Positions 28,036 to 35,979 of a stretch of DNA of 64,000 bases are shown here, piece by piece. Made by a program: the position numbers and the translations under genes. Origin of the DNA: Pseudoduganella plicata (GTDB lineage: Bacteria; Pseudomonadota; Gammaproteobacteria; Burkholderiales; Burkholderiaceae_D); contig NZ_CP038026.1 of NCBI RefSeq assembly GCF_004421005.1, positions 620,001 to 684,000 on the forward strand, given 5' to 3'. Each line of letters begins with the position of its first letter. The first letter of the stretch is position 1. Below the pieces are notes generated by a model. That model was given only the letters and a program-made list of their open reading frames with translations, was not told the origin of the DNA and did not search any database.

Positions 28036-29031
28036 ATGACGACATTCCAACGCATGGTACTGGCCTCCCGCCCGCAGGCGGAGGTCACCCCCGACAACTT
28101 CCGTCTTGAAACGGCGGATGTGCCGGCCCTGGCCGATGGCCAGGTCCTGGTGCGCAACCATTTCCTGTCGCTCGACCCGTACATGCGCGGGCGCATGAGC
28201 GAGGCGAAAAGCTACGCGGCGCCGCAGCCGCTGGACGAGACGATGATCGGCGGCACCGTCGGCCAGGTGGTCGAATCGAAGCATCCGAAATTCGCCGAAG
28301 GCGACTTCGTCGTCGGCATGGGCGGCTGGACCGAAATGTCCGTCTCCGACGGCAGCGATATGCGCAAGGTCGATACGACGCACATTCCGCTGTCCGCCTA
28401 CCTTGGCCCCGTGGGCATGCCGGGCATGACGGCGTGGTACGGCCTGACGCAGATCATGCAGGCCAAGCAGGGCGAGACGATCTGCGTCTCGGCCGCCAGC
28501 GGCGCCGTGGGCAGCGTTGTCGGCCAGCTGGCGAAGCTGCGTGGCTGCCGCGCCATCGGCATCGCCGGCGGCAAGGAGAAATGCGATTACGTCGTCAATG
28601 AGCTGGGCTTCGACGCCTGCATCGACTACAAGGCCGGCAACCTGCGCGCCGACCTGAAGGCGGCGGCGCCGAACGGCATCGACGCGATCTTCGAGAACGT
28701 CGGCGGCGAAGTGTTCGACGCGGCGCTGGCCCGCACCAACGCGTTCGCCCGCATTGCCCTGTGCGGCATGATCGCCGGCTATAACGGCGAGGATATCCCG
28801 CTGCGCAACGTGCGCCAGCTGCTGACCAATCGCATCTCGTTGCGCGGCTTTATCGTCAGCGAGCACATGGAGCTGTGGCCGGAGGGATTGAAGGAACTGG
28901 GCATGCTGGTTGCACAGGGCAAGCTAAAATTCCGCGAGTCCGTGGCCGACGGCCTGGCCGCCGCGCCGGACGCGTTCATTGGCCTGCTCAAGGGCCGCAA
29001 TTTCGGCAAGCAGCTCGTCAAGCTGGCCTGA
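28036..29031 (+). CDS. NADP-dependent oxidoreductase, CurA-like (zinc-free MDR)
   Basis: Medium-chain reductase of 331 residues without the zinc ligands of alcohol dehydrogenases. Hallmarks are SLDPYMRGRM, GGTVGQVVESKHPKF, GMPGMTAWYGL and SAASGAVGSVVGQLAKL. Relatives (E. coli CurA, leukotriene B4 dehydrogenases) reduce the double bond of enones with NADPH. AGGA lies five bases before the ATG. Last gene of the thiolase operon; an 11-bp tandem repeat begins 17 bases after its stop. Confidence 0.92.
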   Translation: MTTFQRMVLASRPQAEVTPDNFRLETADVPALADGQVLVRNHFLSLDPYMRGRMSEAKSYAAPQPLDETMIGGTVGQVVESKHPKFAEGDFVVGMGGWTEMSVSDGSDMRKVDTTHIPLSAYLGPVGMPGMTAWYGLTQIMQAKQGETICVSAASGAVGSVVGQLAKLRGCRAIGIAGGKEKCDYVVNELGFDACIDYKAGNLRADLKAAAPNGIDAIFENVGGEVFDAALARTNAFARIALCGMIAGYNGEDIPLRNVRQLLTNRISLRGFIVSEHMELWPEGLKELGMLVAQGKLKFRESVADGLAAAPDAFIGLLKGRNFGKQLVKLA

Positions 29032-29047
29032 AACGGGCTTGGTCGGG

Positions 29048-29191
29048 GCTCGATTCGGGCTCGATGCGGGCTCAATGCGGGCTTGATACGCGCTCGATAC
29101 GAGCTCGATACGCGCTCGATACGCGCTCGATACGGGCTCGATGCGGGCTTGATACGCGCTCGATACGGGCTTCTCTTCGAGCTCGATTCGG
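29048..29191. repeat. 11-bp tandem repeat (about 11 perfect-phase units plus one)
   Basis: The unit is GCTCGATACGS with small changes (GCTCGATTCGG, GCTCGATGCGG, GCTTGATACGC). Eleven units run without a break from 29048 to 29168; a 12-base variant and one more unit follow. Because 11 is not a multiple of three, every reading frame stays open and gives the same short peptide repeat, so apparent ORFs here are artefacts. Confidence 0.92.
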
Positions 29192-29257
29192 GCGTTGCAG
29201 TAGCGGCCATCGGTGTGCGAGAATCGTTTCTTTCGCTGAAAAGTTTTCGAGACGATC

Positions 29258-29683
29258 ATGAGCACACATGAAATCCGCTACGGCGACTGGGCCACGCTGG
29301 GCCAGGACGCCGCCGCCATCCGCACCGAAGTCTTCGTGCGAGAACAGAACGTTCCGGCCGAACTGGAAATGGACGACAAGGACGCCGTCTGCCTGCATGC
29401 CGTCGCCTACGATGACGCCGGCACGCCGGTCGGCACGGGCCGCCTGCTGCCGGACGGGCATATCGGCCGCATGGCCGTGCTGCCGCAAGCGCGCGGCACG
29501 GGCGTCGGCGGCGCGCTGCTGCAAGGACTGATGGCCCAGGCGCGCAAGCGCGGGCACATGGGCGTGGCACTGTCCGCGCAAACCCACGCGGCGCCGTTCT
29601 ATTCGGCGCACGGCTTCCGCCAGGCTGGCGACGAGTTCTTCGAAGCGGGCATCGCGCACGTCGAGATGCGGCACGGGTTCTGA
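29258..29683 (+). CDS. GNAT N-acetyltransferase, ElaA/YjcF-like
   Basis: 141-residue acetyltransferase with the acetyl-CoA loop VLPQARGTGVGGALLQGL and a C-terminal FYSAHGFRQAG. The N-terminal IRTEVFVREQNVPAELEMDDKD resembles the YjcF/ElaA group, whose substrates are mostly unknown. It follows the tandem repeat and precedes a low-GC patch; no operon partner is visible. Confidence 0.85.
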   Translation: MSTHEIRYGDWATLGQDAAAIRTEVFVREQNVPAELEMDDKDAVCLHAVAYDDAGTPVGTGRLLPDGHIGRMAVLPQARGTGVGGALLQGLMAQARKRGHMGVALSAQTHAAPFYSAHGFRQAGDEFFEAGIAHVEMRHGF

Positions 29684-29902
29684 CGGCCTGCTGGCCATCT
29701 GGCTGTCAGACGGCCGCGAAACCCCAGGAAGATATCTCCCTCTTAGTAAACAACAACGTCGACGCAGCACGGAACTGAGCGCAGCCTTGTCAGGCTGGCG
29801 CGTCGGAGGGCCGGAGATGGGCTGCATGTGGTCCGCTAACGGCCAGAAGCGGACTGTCGCGGGGACCGCCGGTTAGACTCGCCTTCTTTCTACAACTAGC
29901 CC

Positions 29903-30442
29903 ATGCTTATAAAAGATTCTTCCCAAGTCGAGAAAGAGTTTCGATCTTTCCTCCGCGCCAAATCGCTCAAACTTTCATCCTTAAATTTGCCGATTGCGTT
30001 CGACGCCATGGCAGAGTTTTGGGCCGCCACTAGGTTCTCCAATGTACTTGCTGAGGATGGAGATGGGATCGCGTGCTATGAGGACGTCACGGACCACGGG
30101 CGCGGAACCCGTCTCGAGATCGGCTTAGTCAGACTTCTCCGGCTTCCATCCGACGCTATTTCGGCGCCTTCACCAGTTCATAGGCTACGGCTGCGTATTT
30201 GCTATAAATGGGACATGGACGTTATCAAAACCGTACTTCCTGCAGGAACCTGGTCCTTCGCTTGTTGGAACGCGAGAGAGCTTAGCGCCTTCAAACAGGC
30301 GATTTTCGAAACTGCGGGATTTTCTTCGATGCGCGAGAAAAAACCAGCGGAAGTAAGCACTTTGCTTGACACGGTGACATCGATGCCGCACCAGCTCAAG
30401 CCAGAGCCTGGAGCCCGGCAAATGTGGTGGGGTGTCATGTAG
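29903..30442 (+). CDS. Hypothetical protein in a low-GC patch
   Basis: 179 residues, no family recognised. Base composition and codon use are clearly more AT-rich than all neighbours (for example TTCTTCCCAAGTCGAGAAAG near the start), which suggests horizontal transfer. The protein is soluble, mixed alpha/beta in appearance, with several Trp residues and a C-terminal MWWGVM. There is no signal peptide and no clear ribosome site. With the next gene it resembles the orphan immunity-type genes often left at variable sites, but that is inference only. Confidence 0.5.
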   Translation: MLIKDSSQVEKEFRSFLRAKSLKLSSLNLPIAFDAMAEFWAATRFSNVLAEDGDGIACYEDVTDHGRGTRLEIGLVRLLRLPSDAISAPSPVHRLRLRICYKWDMDVIKTVLPAGTWSFACWNARELSAFKQAIFETAGFSSMREKKPAEVSTLLDTVTSMPHQLKPEPGARQMWWGVM

Positions 30443-30519
30443 TTTCGCTGTCCGAACAGCTGCAATGGGCGGTTTCGGTCTGTCGCAACACATATGGTTT
30501 TCATCAATCTAATCAAAAA

Positions 30520-30819
30520 ATGCTCAAGCATGTAAAGCGACACTGGAACGAGACACGCGGCGACCAGCACGATGATTGGGGTACCTCATGGTGGTACTTT
30601 GAAGTCGCGGCGGATGGTCGAGTAATTAGACAAGTTGAGCAGTACGAGTCTGGTACGTTGCTTCACTACGATGCTAAGCGCGACATCGATACCTGCGGTG
30701 GGCTTGCATTGGAGCCGTTGGACCTGTCCGAGTCCGGGTACCAAGAAATCTTGGATAAGGAATTCGAGCATGTGTGGGAACTCGCAAGCAAGGCCGCGCC
30801 CTTAAGATCTCAGCAGTGA
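30520..30819 (+). CDS. Small hypothetical protein, DUF6881/immunity-like
   Basis: 99 residues, low-GC like the previous gene. The core DDWGTSWWYFEVAADGRVIR and the later YESGTLLHYDAKRD, with a C-terminal acidic helix (YQEILDKEFEHVWE), resemble small DUF6881-type proteins that often occur among polymorphic-toxin immunity genes. I cannot verify this without a search. A longer in-frame start at 30424 overlaps the preceding gene and is less likely. No toxin gene is adjacent. Confidence 0.5.
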   Translation: MLKHVKRHWNETRGDQHDDWGTSWWYFEVAADGRVIRQVEQYESGTLLHYDAKRDIDTCGGLALEPLDLSESGYQEILDKEFEHVWELASKAAPLRSQQ

Positions 30820-30988
30820 ACGGCAGCTATGGGGCGACAGCCGACCGTCGTATAGTCAGTGCAGCACCGTCGGAGGGTGCCAGCCCGATCGGCACAGGAC
30901 GAAGCCGCGCAAATCGTCGTGCGCTGTCGCCGCCCACCCAGTTGCATGCGTGGCGAACCCGCCCCGCGCCGGCAGCGCGGCGCTCACG

Positions 30989-31912
30989 TCATTCACTCCC
31001 GGCCGCCGGCACCTGCGCCAGGCGCGCCAGCAGGAACGCATGCAACCCCCGCACGGCAGGAGAAAACTGCCGCCGGTGCGGACAGATCAGCTGCAGCGGC
31101 GCCGCCTCGCCGGGCTGCTCCGGCAGCACGACCATCAGCCGGCCCGCCGCCACGTCGGCCCGCACGTCGAGCCAGGATTTGTAGGCGATGCCTTCGCCCG
31201 CCACGGCCCAGCGCCGCACCACGTCGGCATCGTCGCTGGCCAGATATCCCGACACCTGCACGGTCTGCTTCCCCTTGATGCCCGCAGTATCGGCCGGGAA
31301 GCCCCATTTGTCGTACAGCCGCCCGCCCAGCTGCCACAGCAGGCATGAGTGGTTCTTCAGGTCGTCCAGCGATCGCGGCATGCCGCACTGTTCCAGGTAG
31401 GCGGGTGACGCGACCAGCACGCGGCGGTTGTCGGGTGCCAGCGGCAGGGCGACGAAGCTGGCGTCGTCGATCGTGCCGTAGCGGATCGCCACGTCGACCG
31501 GATCGCGGAACACGTCCGCATTCTGGTCGGACAGCTGCAGCCGCACTTCCAGCCGCGGATGCGCGCGGCGGAACTCGCCCAGCCACGGCAGCAGCACGTT
31601 GCGGCCCAGGTCCGACGGCGCCGCGATCAGCAATGTGCCGCTCAATGCCCCGTCGTTGCGGCGCAGTTCGTCGCGCCCGGCGTGCAGCAGGTCGATGGCT
31701 TCGCGCGCGTAGGGCAGGTAGCGCTCGCCCTCGTCGGTCAGGCGCAGGCTGCGCGTGGAGCGGGCGAACAGGCGGATGTCGAGGTCCCGTTCCAGCCGCT
31801 GGATGGCGGCGCTGACCTGGCCCGGCAGCAGGTTGGCCTCGCGCGCCGCCTTGGTAAAACTGCCGCACGCCGCCGTGCGGATGAACAGCGCCAGATCCTC
31901 GAAGCGGACCAT
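30989..31912 (-). CDS. LysR-family transcriptional regulator
   Basis: 307 residues. The winged HTH is at the N terminus (EDLALFIRTAACGSFTKAA, then NLLPGQVSAAIQRLERDL), followed by an effector-binding domain with the usual DVAIRYG and LYDKWGF segments. The ATG at 31912 has GGAG five bases ahead; a GTG two codons earlier is also in frame. The gene is divergent from a quinone oxidoreductase operon, which it probably controls, and a perfect palindrome covers its ribosome site. Confidence 0.93.
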   Translation of the reverse strand: MVRFEDLALFIRTAACGSFTKAAREANLLPGQVSAAIQRLERDLDIRLFARSTRSLRLTDEGERYLPYAREAIDLLHAGRDELRRNDGALSGTLLIAAPSDLGRNVLLPWLGEFRRAHPRLEVRLQLSDQNADVFRDPVDVAIRYGTIDDASFVALPLAPDNRRVLVASPAYLEQCGMPRSLDDLKNHSCLLWQLGGRLYDKWGFPADTAGIKGKQTVQVSGYLASDDADVVRRWAVAGEGIAYKSWLDVRADVAAGRLMVVLPEQPGEAAPLQLICPHRRQFSPAVRGLHAFLLARLAQVPAAGSE

Positions 31913-31931
31913 TTTCACTCCGCGAGTGAAA
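31913..31931. promoter_or_regulatory. Perfect palindrome at the LysR gene start, candidate operator
   Basis: TTTCACTC-CGC-GAGTGAAA directly abuts the LysR start codon and contains its ribosome site. Binding here would block translation or transcription of the regulator and lies about 85 bases from the divergent operon. Confidence 0.5.
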
Positions 31932-32013
31932 GTGCTAACCGATTACCGGTCTTTTTCAGTAGCCGGCCCCGCCCTATCATTGCTGCATCTCCACTCACTT
32001 CACGAGGAATACG

Positions 32014-33027
32014 ATGAAAGCAGTAGTCTACACGCAACACGGTTTGCCGATCGACGGGGCCGAGGCCCTGATCGACATGGACCTGCCGGTGCCGCAGCCG
32101 GGCGCGCGCGACGTGCTGGTGCAGGTGCGTGCCGTTTCCGTCAATCCCGTCGACACCAAGGTGCGCCGTGGCGCGGCCGTGACGGCGCCACGCGTGCTGG
32201 GCTGGGATGCGGCCGGCGTCGTTGTCGCGACCGGCGCGGAAGTGACCGGCTTCAAGGCGGGCGACGAGGTGTACTACGCCGGCTCGCTGACCCGTCCCGG
32301 CTCGTACAGCGAACTGCACGTCGTCGACGAACGCATCGTCGGGCACAAGCCGGCATCGCTGGACTTCGCCGACGCCGCCGCGCTGCCGCTGACGTCCCTC
32401 ACGGCCTGGGAGCTGCTGTTCGACCGCCTGAAAGTGGCCGAGGGCGAGGGCGCCGGCAAGACCGTGGTGATCGTCGGCGCGGCCGGCGGCGTCGGCTCGA
32501 TCCTGACGCAGCTGGCAGCGAAGCTGACGGGCCTGACGATCGTCGGCACCGCGTCGCGCAGGGAGACGCGCGCGTGGGTGCAGGCGCTGGGCGCGCACCA
32601 TGTCATCGACCACAGCCAGCCGATGGCGCCGCAACTGGCCGCGCTGGGCATCGCCCATGCGGACATCGTCATCAGCCTGACGCACACGGACCAGCATTAC
32701 GCCGACATCGTCGAGATGCTGGCACCGCAGGGCCAGTTCGCGCTGATCGACGACCCGGAAACGCTGGATGCGATGCCGCTCAAGCGCAAGAGCATCTCGC
32801 TGCACTGGGAGCTGATGTTTACCCGCTCGATGTACGAGACGCCCGACATGGCGCGCCAGCGCGATATCCTCGACAGCGTGGCCGCGCTGATCGACAGCGG
32901 CGCGCTACGCACCACCGTCGGCGAGAACTTCGGCGCCATCACGGCGGAGAACCTGCGCCGTGCCCATGCCCTGGTGGAAAGCAATGCGGCGCGCGGCAAG
33001 ATCGTGCTGGCCGGGTGGAGCGCATGA
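32014..33027 (+). CDS. Zinc-type alcohol dehydrogenase-like / quinone oxidoreductase
   Basis: MDR-superfamily NADPH oxidoreductase of 337 residues. MKAVVYTQHGLPI, VSVNPVDTKVRRG and LGWDAAGVVVATG form the N-terminal domain; VIVGAAGGVGSILTQLAAK is the nucleotide-binding turn. The C-terminal IDDPETLDAMPLKRKS and HWELMFTR place it in the zinc-binding-ADH-like quinone oxidoreductase group. First gene of the operon divergent from LysR; its stop overlaps the next ATG by four bases (ATGA). Confidence 0.92.
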   Translation: MKAVVYTQHGLPIDGAEALIDMDLPVPQPGARDVLVQVRAVSVNPVDTKVRRGAAVTAPRVLGWDAAGVVVATGAEVTGFKAGDEVYYAGSLTRPGSYSELHVVDERIVGHKPASLDFADAAALPLTSLTAWELLFDRLKVAEGEGAGKTVVIVGAAGGVGSILTQLAAKLTGLTIVGTASRRETRAWVQALGAHHVIDHSQPMAPQLAALGIAHADIVISLTHTDQHYADIVEMLAPQGQFALIDDPETLDAMPLKRKSISLHWELMFTRSMYETPDMARQRDILDSVAALIDSGALRTTVGENFGAITAENLRRAHALVESNAARGKIVLAGWSA

Positions 33028-34139
33028 TGAACGCGAAGACTGTCTTTGCCGCCGCCGTGCTGGCACTGGCCGCCGCCGGCGCGGGCGCTGCCAACGTGGA
33101 GCGTGTGGCCGCGTTCACGGGGGCGATGCCGACCGGTGTCACGGTGGCCGAAAGCGGCCGGATCTTCGTCAACTTCCCGCGCTGGGGCGACGACGTGCCG
33201 TACACGGTGGCGGAACTGAAGGGCGGCAAGCCGGTGGCGTATCCGGACGCCGCGTTCAACCGCGCCGACGCGAACGATCCGGCCAAGGGCCTGATCAGCG
33301 TGCAAAGCGTCGTCGCCGATGGCCGCGGCAGGCTGTGGATCCTCGACACGGCCGCGCCGAAGTTCGCGCCGCCGCTGGCCGGTGGCGCCAAGCTCGTAGC
33401 GGTCGACCTTGCAACCAATCGCGTCGTGCGCACCGTCGTGTTCCCGGCGGACGTCATCCTGCCGAGCACTTACGTCAACGACGTGCGGTTCGACTTCCGG
33501 CAGGGCGACGGCATTGCTTACGTGACGGATTCGTCGCTGTCCGGTCCCGGCGCCATCATCGTGCTGGACCTGGGCACGGGCAAGGCGGTGCGGCGGCTGA
33601 ACGGCCATGCCAGCACGGCCGCAGATCCCGCCTTCAAGCCCGTGGTCGACGGCAAGCCGCTGCTGCAGCGGGGCGCGGACGGCCGCACGGCGCCGTTCAG
33701 CGTGGCCTCGGACGGCATCGCGTTGTCGCCGGACGGCGAGACGCTGTACTATTGCGCGCTGTCGAGCCGGCACCTGTATGCCGTGCCGACGAAGCTGCTG
33801 CGCGATCCGGCGGTCACGGAGGCGCAACTGGCGGCCGCCGTGCGCGACCTGGGCGAGAAGGGCGCGTCGGACGGGCTGGAGACCGATGCGGCGGGCACGG
33901 TTTACGCGGGCGACTACGAGCACAACGCGCTGCGGGCCTTGAGCCCGGGCGGCACGTGGCGCACGATCGCGCAGGACGCGGCGCTGTCGTGGCCCGACAC
34001 GCTGTCGGTGGGGCCGGACGGCTATCTGTACGTGATCGCCAACCAGCTGCACCGCCAGGCCAACTTCAACGGCGGCAAGGACGCGCGCAGGAAACCCTAC
34101 CGGCTGCTGCGCGTGAAGACCGGCACCGGACAACAATAA
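33024..34139 (+). CDS. Exported yellow/major royal jelly-type beta-propeller protein
   Basis: 371 residues with a signal peptide (MMNAKTVFAAAVLALAAAGAGA). The mature part starts with a strand pattern typical of bacterial MRJP/yellow-like propellers: GVTVAESGRIFVNFPRWGD, GRLWILDT, STYVNDVRFDF and SDGIALSPDGETLYY. Related proteins include SMP-30/gluconolactonase-like hydrolases and dopachrome-converting yellow proteins; the activity here is not known. Translation is coupled to the preceding oxidoreductase by an ATGA overlap, and nfsB follows after ten bases. Confidence 0.88.
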   Translation: MMNAKTVFAAAVLALAAAGAGAANVERVAAFTGAMPTGVTVAESGRIFVNFPRWGDDVPYTVAELKGGKPVAYPDAAFNRADANDPAKGLISVQSVVADGRGRLWILDTAAPKFAPPLAGGAKLVAVDLATNRVVRTVVFPADVILPSTYVNDVRFDFRQGDGIAYVTDSSLSGPGAIIVLDLGTGKAVRRLNGHASTAADPAFKPVVDGKPLLQRGADGRTAPFSVASDGIALSPDGETLYYCALSSRHLYAVPTKLLRDPAVTEAQLAAAVRDLGEKGASDGLETDAAGTVYAGDYEHNALRALSPGGTWRTIAQDAALSWPDTLSVGPDGYLYVIANQLHRQANFNGGKDARRKPYRLLRVKTGTGQQ

Positions 34140-34149
34140 AGGAAAGCAT

Positions 34150-34803
34150 ATGAACATCGTGGAAAAAGCGGCCCAGCGCCATACCGTCAAGGCCTTCGAT
34201 CCGGCGCGCAAGGTCCCGGACGAAATCGTCGCGCAACTGCGCATGCTGCTGCGCCTGGCGCCGTCGTCCGTCAATTCGCAGCCGTGGCACTTCGTCATCG
34301 CGGCAACGGAAGAGGGCAAGGAAAAGATCGCCCGTGCGGCGGAGGCGGGCTTCCAGTACAACGCATCGAAGATCCGCACGGCGTCGCACGTCGTCGTGCT
34401 GGCCACCCGCGTGGCGGCCGACGACGCGTATCTGGAAACGCTGCTGACGCAGGAAGAGCGGGACGGCCGCTTCGTCAACGAAGCGGCGAAGACGTCGGGC
34501 CGGGGTGCGCGTACCCTGTTCACCGACATCCACCGCTACAACCAGAAGGACGTGGCGCAGTGGTACGAAAAGCAGACGTACCTCGCGCTCGGCACGCTGC
34601 TGCTGGGCGCGGCCACGCTGGACGTGGGCGCCACGCCGATGGAAGGCTTCAACGCGGAAGTGCTGGACAAGGAACTGGGCCTGCGCGAAAAGGGCTATTC
34701 GGCCACCGTCATCGTCTCGCTCGGCTACAGCGGCGCGGACGACTTCAACGCGAAACTGCCGAAATCGCGGCTGCCGGCCGAGATGCTGTTCACCGACATC
34801 TGA
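34150..34803 (+). CDS. nfsB: Oxygen-insensitive NAD(P)H nitroreductase
   Basis: FMN enzyme of 217 residues, same length as E. coli NfsB. Shared signatures are RHTVKAFDPARK, APSSVNSQPWHFVIA, the C-terminal LDKELGLREKGYSATVIVSLGY and FNAKLPKSRLP. It reduces nitroaromatics and quinones in two-electron steps. As third gene behind an enone/quinone oxidoreductase and under a LysR regulator, it fits a response to electrophilic or quinone stress. Purine-rich AAAGGAAAGC precedes the ATG. Confidence 0.94.
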   Translation: MNIVEKAAQRHTVKAFDPARKVPDEIVAQLRMLLRLAPSSVNSQPWHFVIAATEEGKEKIARAAEAGFQYNASKIRTASHVVVLATRVAADDAYLETLLTQEERDGRFVNEAAKTSGRGARTLFTDIHRYNQKDVAQWYEKQTYLALGTLLLGAATLDVGATPMEGFNAEVLDKELGLREKGYSATVIVSLGYSGADDFNAKLPKSRLPAEMLFTDI

Positions 34804-34882
34804 GGCAGCGCAGGCTCACCAGGACTGGCTTCTCACGGACCGAAGGGCCCGTGCGGAGCCACACCCCAGCACGCCGGTCCGT

Positions 34883-35704
34883 CTATTGCACCGCCACCTC
34901 ATGCAACTCCGCCGGCCCGCCGGCATACAGCTTCACCACCGTCGACGTGCGGGTGCCGTAATCGGGCGACTCGATCTTCACGGCCGACAGAATGCGTTCC
35001 CGCTCGATCGGCACGCCCGTCTCGGGCAGCCGCTGGTCGGGCGCCAGCGTGGTATCGGCCAGCATTTCGAAATACGCGTCCTCGGGAGCGCCCAGGCACA
35101 GCAGGCTGGCGAATTGCGCCTTCGTGCGCAGCACTTTCGGCCAGGGCGAATCGAGCAGCGCGTTGGACAGCCCGTAGATGCCCGGCGCCAGCGGCTGGCC
35201 GTTGCGCGGGTCGGCATCGCCGCGGTTGGAAAACCACACCAGCTCCGCGCCGTCGCACAGCACCAGGTTGAAGCCGTTGTAGGCGTGGGCGCCGGGACGG
35301 ATCTGCTCCACGTACTCGCGTGCGCTCATCGTGGCCGACAGGAAGTTCGAGACCAGCATGCCGCGCGACGGCGCGTCCGGATTGAAATCGTGCGGCGCGC
35401 GGATATTGGTGATGGCTGCGAAGCGCGCGGGCGCGCTTTGCAGCGCTTCGGCCAGCGGCGCACCGGCGGGACAGCGTGCCCGCAACGGAGTGATGTTGGG
35501 CGGGTAGTGATCGTCCGCACACTCGGGGCGCGTAATACCCATCCAGCTGCCGCCGGCCTTCAGGTCGCGTCCCGCGACGATCCGCGGGTTTTCCTCCCAC
35601 GGGCCGGCGGGGGCGCTGGCGCGCGCAAAATACTCATCGCGGTTGGCGGCGGCAATAAGGGGGACGCCCGGCACGACCTGCCAGGCAAAGACGATAAGGC
35701 ACAT
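34883..35704 (-). CDS. NRDE family protein (TANGO2-like)
   Basis: 273 residues. The N terminus begins MCLIVFAW with Cys2, and the naming motif NRDEYF follows after about 14 residues, as in the NRDE/TANGO2 family. Members are cytoplasmic in bacteria and have Ntn-hydrolase-like folds; the function is unsettled (haem or lipid handling in eukaryotes). The ATG overlaps the stop of the DUF4936 gene (TGATG), so translation is coupled. Confidence 0.88.
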   Translation of the reverse strand: MCLIVFAWQVVPGVPLIAAANRDEYFARASAPAGPWEENPRIVAGRDLKAGGSWMGITRPECADDHYPPNITPLRARCPAGAPLAEALQSAPARFAAITNIRAPHDFNPDAPSRGMLVSNFLSATMSAREYVEQIRPGAHAYNGFNLVLCDGAELVWFSNRGDADPRNGQPLAPGIYGLSNALLDSPWPKVLRTKAQFASLLCLGAPEDAYFEMLADTTLAPDQRLPETGVPIERERILSAVKIESPDYGTRTSTVVKLYAGGPAELHEVAVQ

Positions 35705-35979
35705 CAGCTCAGATCCGTGAAGACTTCGGTATGGCGCGGGCCGGCCAGTGCGGCCAGCCCGGCGGTGGCGCAGGCCTCGTCCAGCGCGGCGGCAAAGCCG
35801 GCGCCGACATCCGGATAGACTTCCATCCATGTCTGCAGCCCGTCCTGCGCACCGGGCCGCCGTTTCAGTTGTGGCGCGACGCCATGCGCGTCCGCCAGTT
35901 GGCGCTGCAGCGAGGCGATACGCTCGCGCAGCGTTGCCGCATCTTCGTCCCGCACCTTGTAGTACACGTACAGGTCCAT
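35704..35979 (-). CDS. DUF4936 family protein
   Basis: 91-residue protein beginning MDLYVYYKVRDEDAATLR and containing WMEVYPDVGAGF, the pattern of the betaproteobacterial DUF4936 family, apparently a ferredoxin-like small barrel. Function unknown. It lies between ygfZ and the NRDE gene with stop/start overlaps of one base on each side, so the three are translated as a coupled unit. Confidence 0.82.
   Translation of the reverse strand: MDLYVYYKVRDEDAATLRERIASLQRQLADAHGVAPQLKRRPGAQDGLQTWMEVYPDVGAGFAAALDEACATAGLAALAGPRHTEVFTDLS

Noticed and set aside
29048..29191. CRISPR array
   Set aside because: The units are 11 bases, directly adjacent and without spacers.
29035..29265. Open frames across the 11-bp repeat giving RARYGLDTRSIRA-type peptides
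   Set aside because: An 11-base unit keeps all frames open; the peptides are by-products of the repeat, and no ribosome site fits.
30820..30988. Possible tRNA or small RNA gene in the gap before the LysR gene
   Set aside because: No cloverleaf, no CCA end and no convincing hairpin or promoter was found.
31755..33023. Long upstream extension of the yellow-type protein frame
   Set aside because: It runs through the oxidoreductase gene in another frame; the signal peptide begins at ATG 33024.
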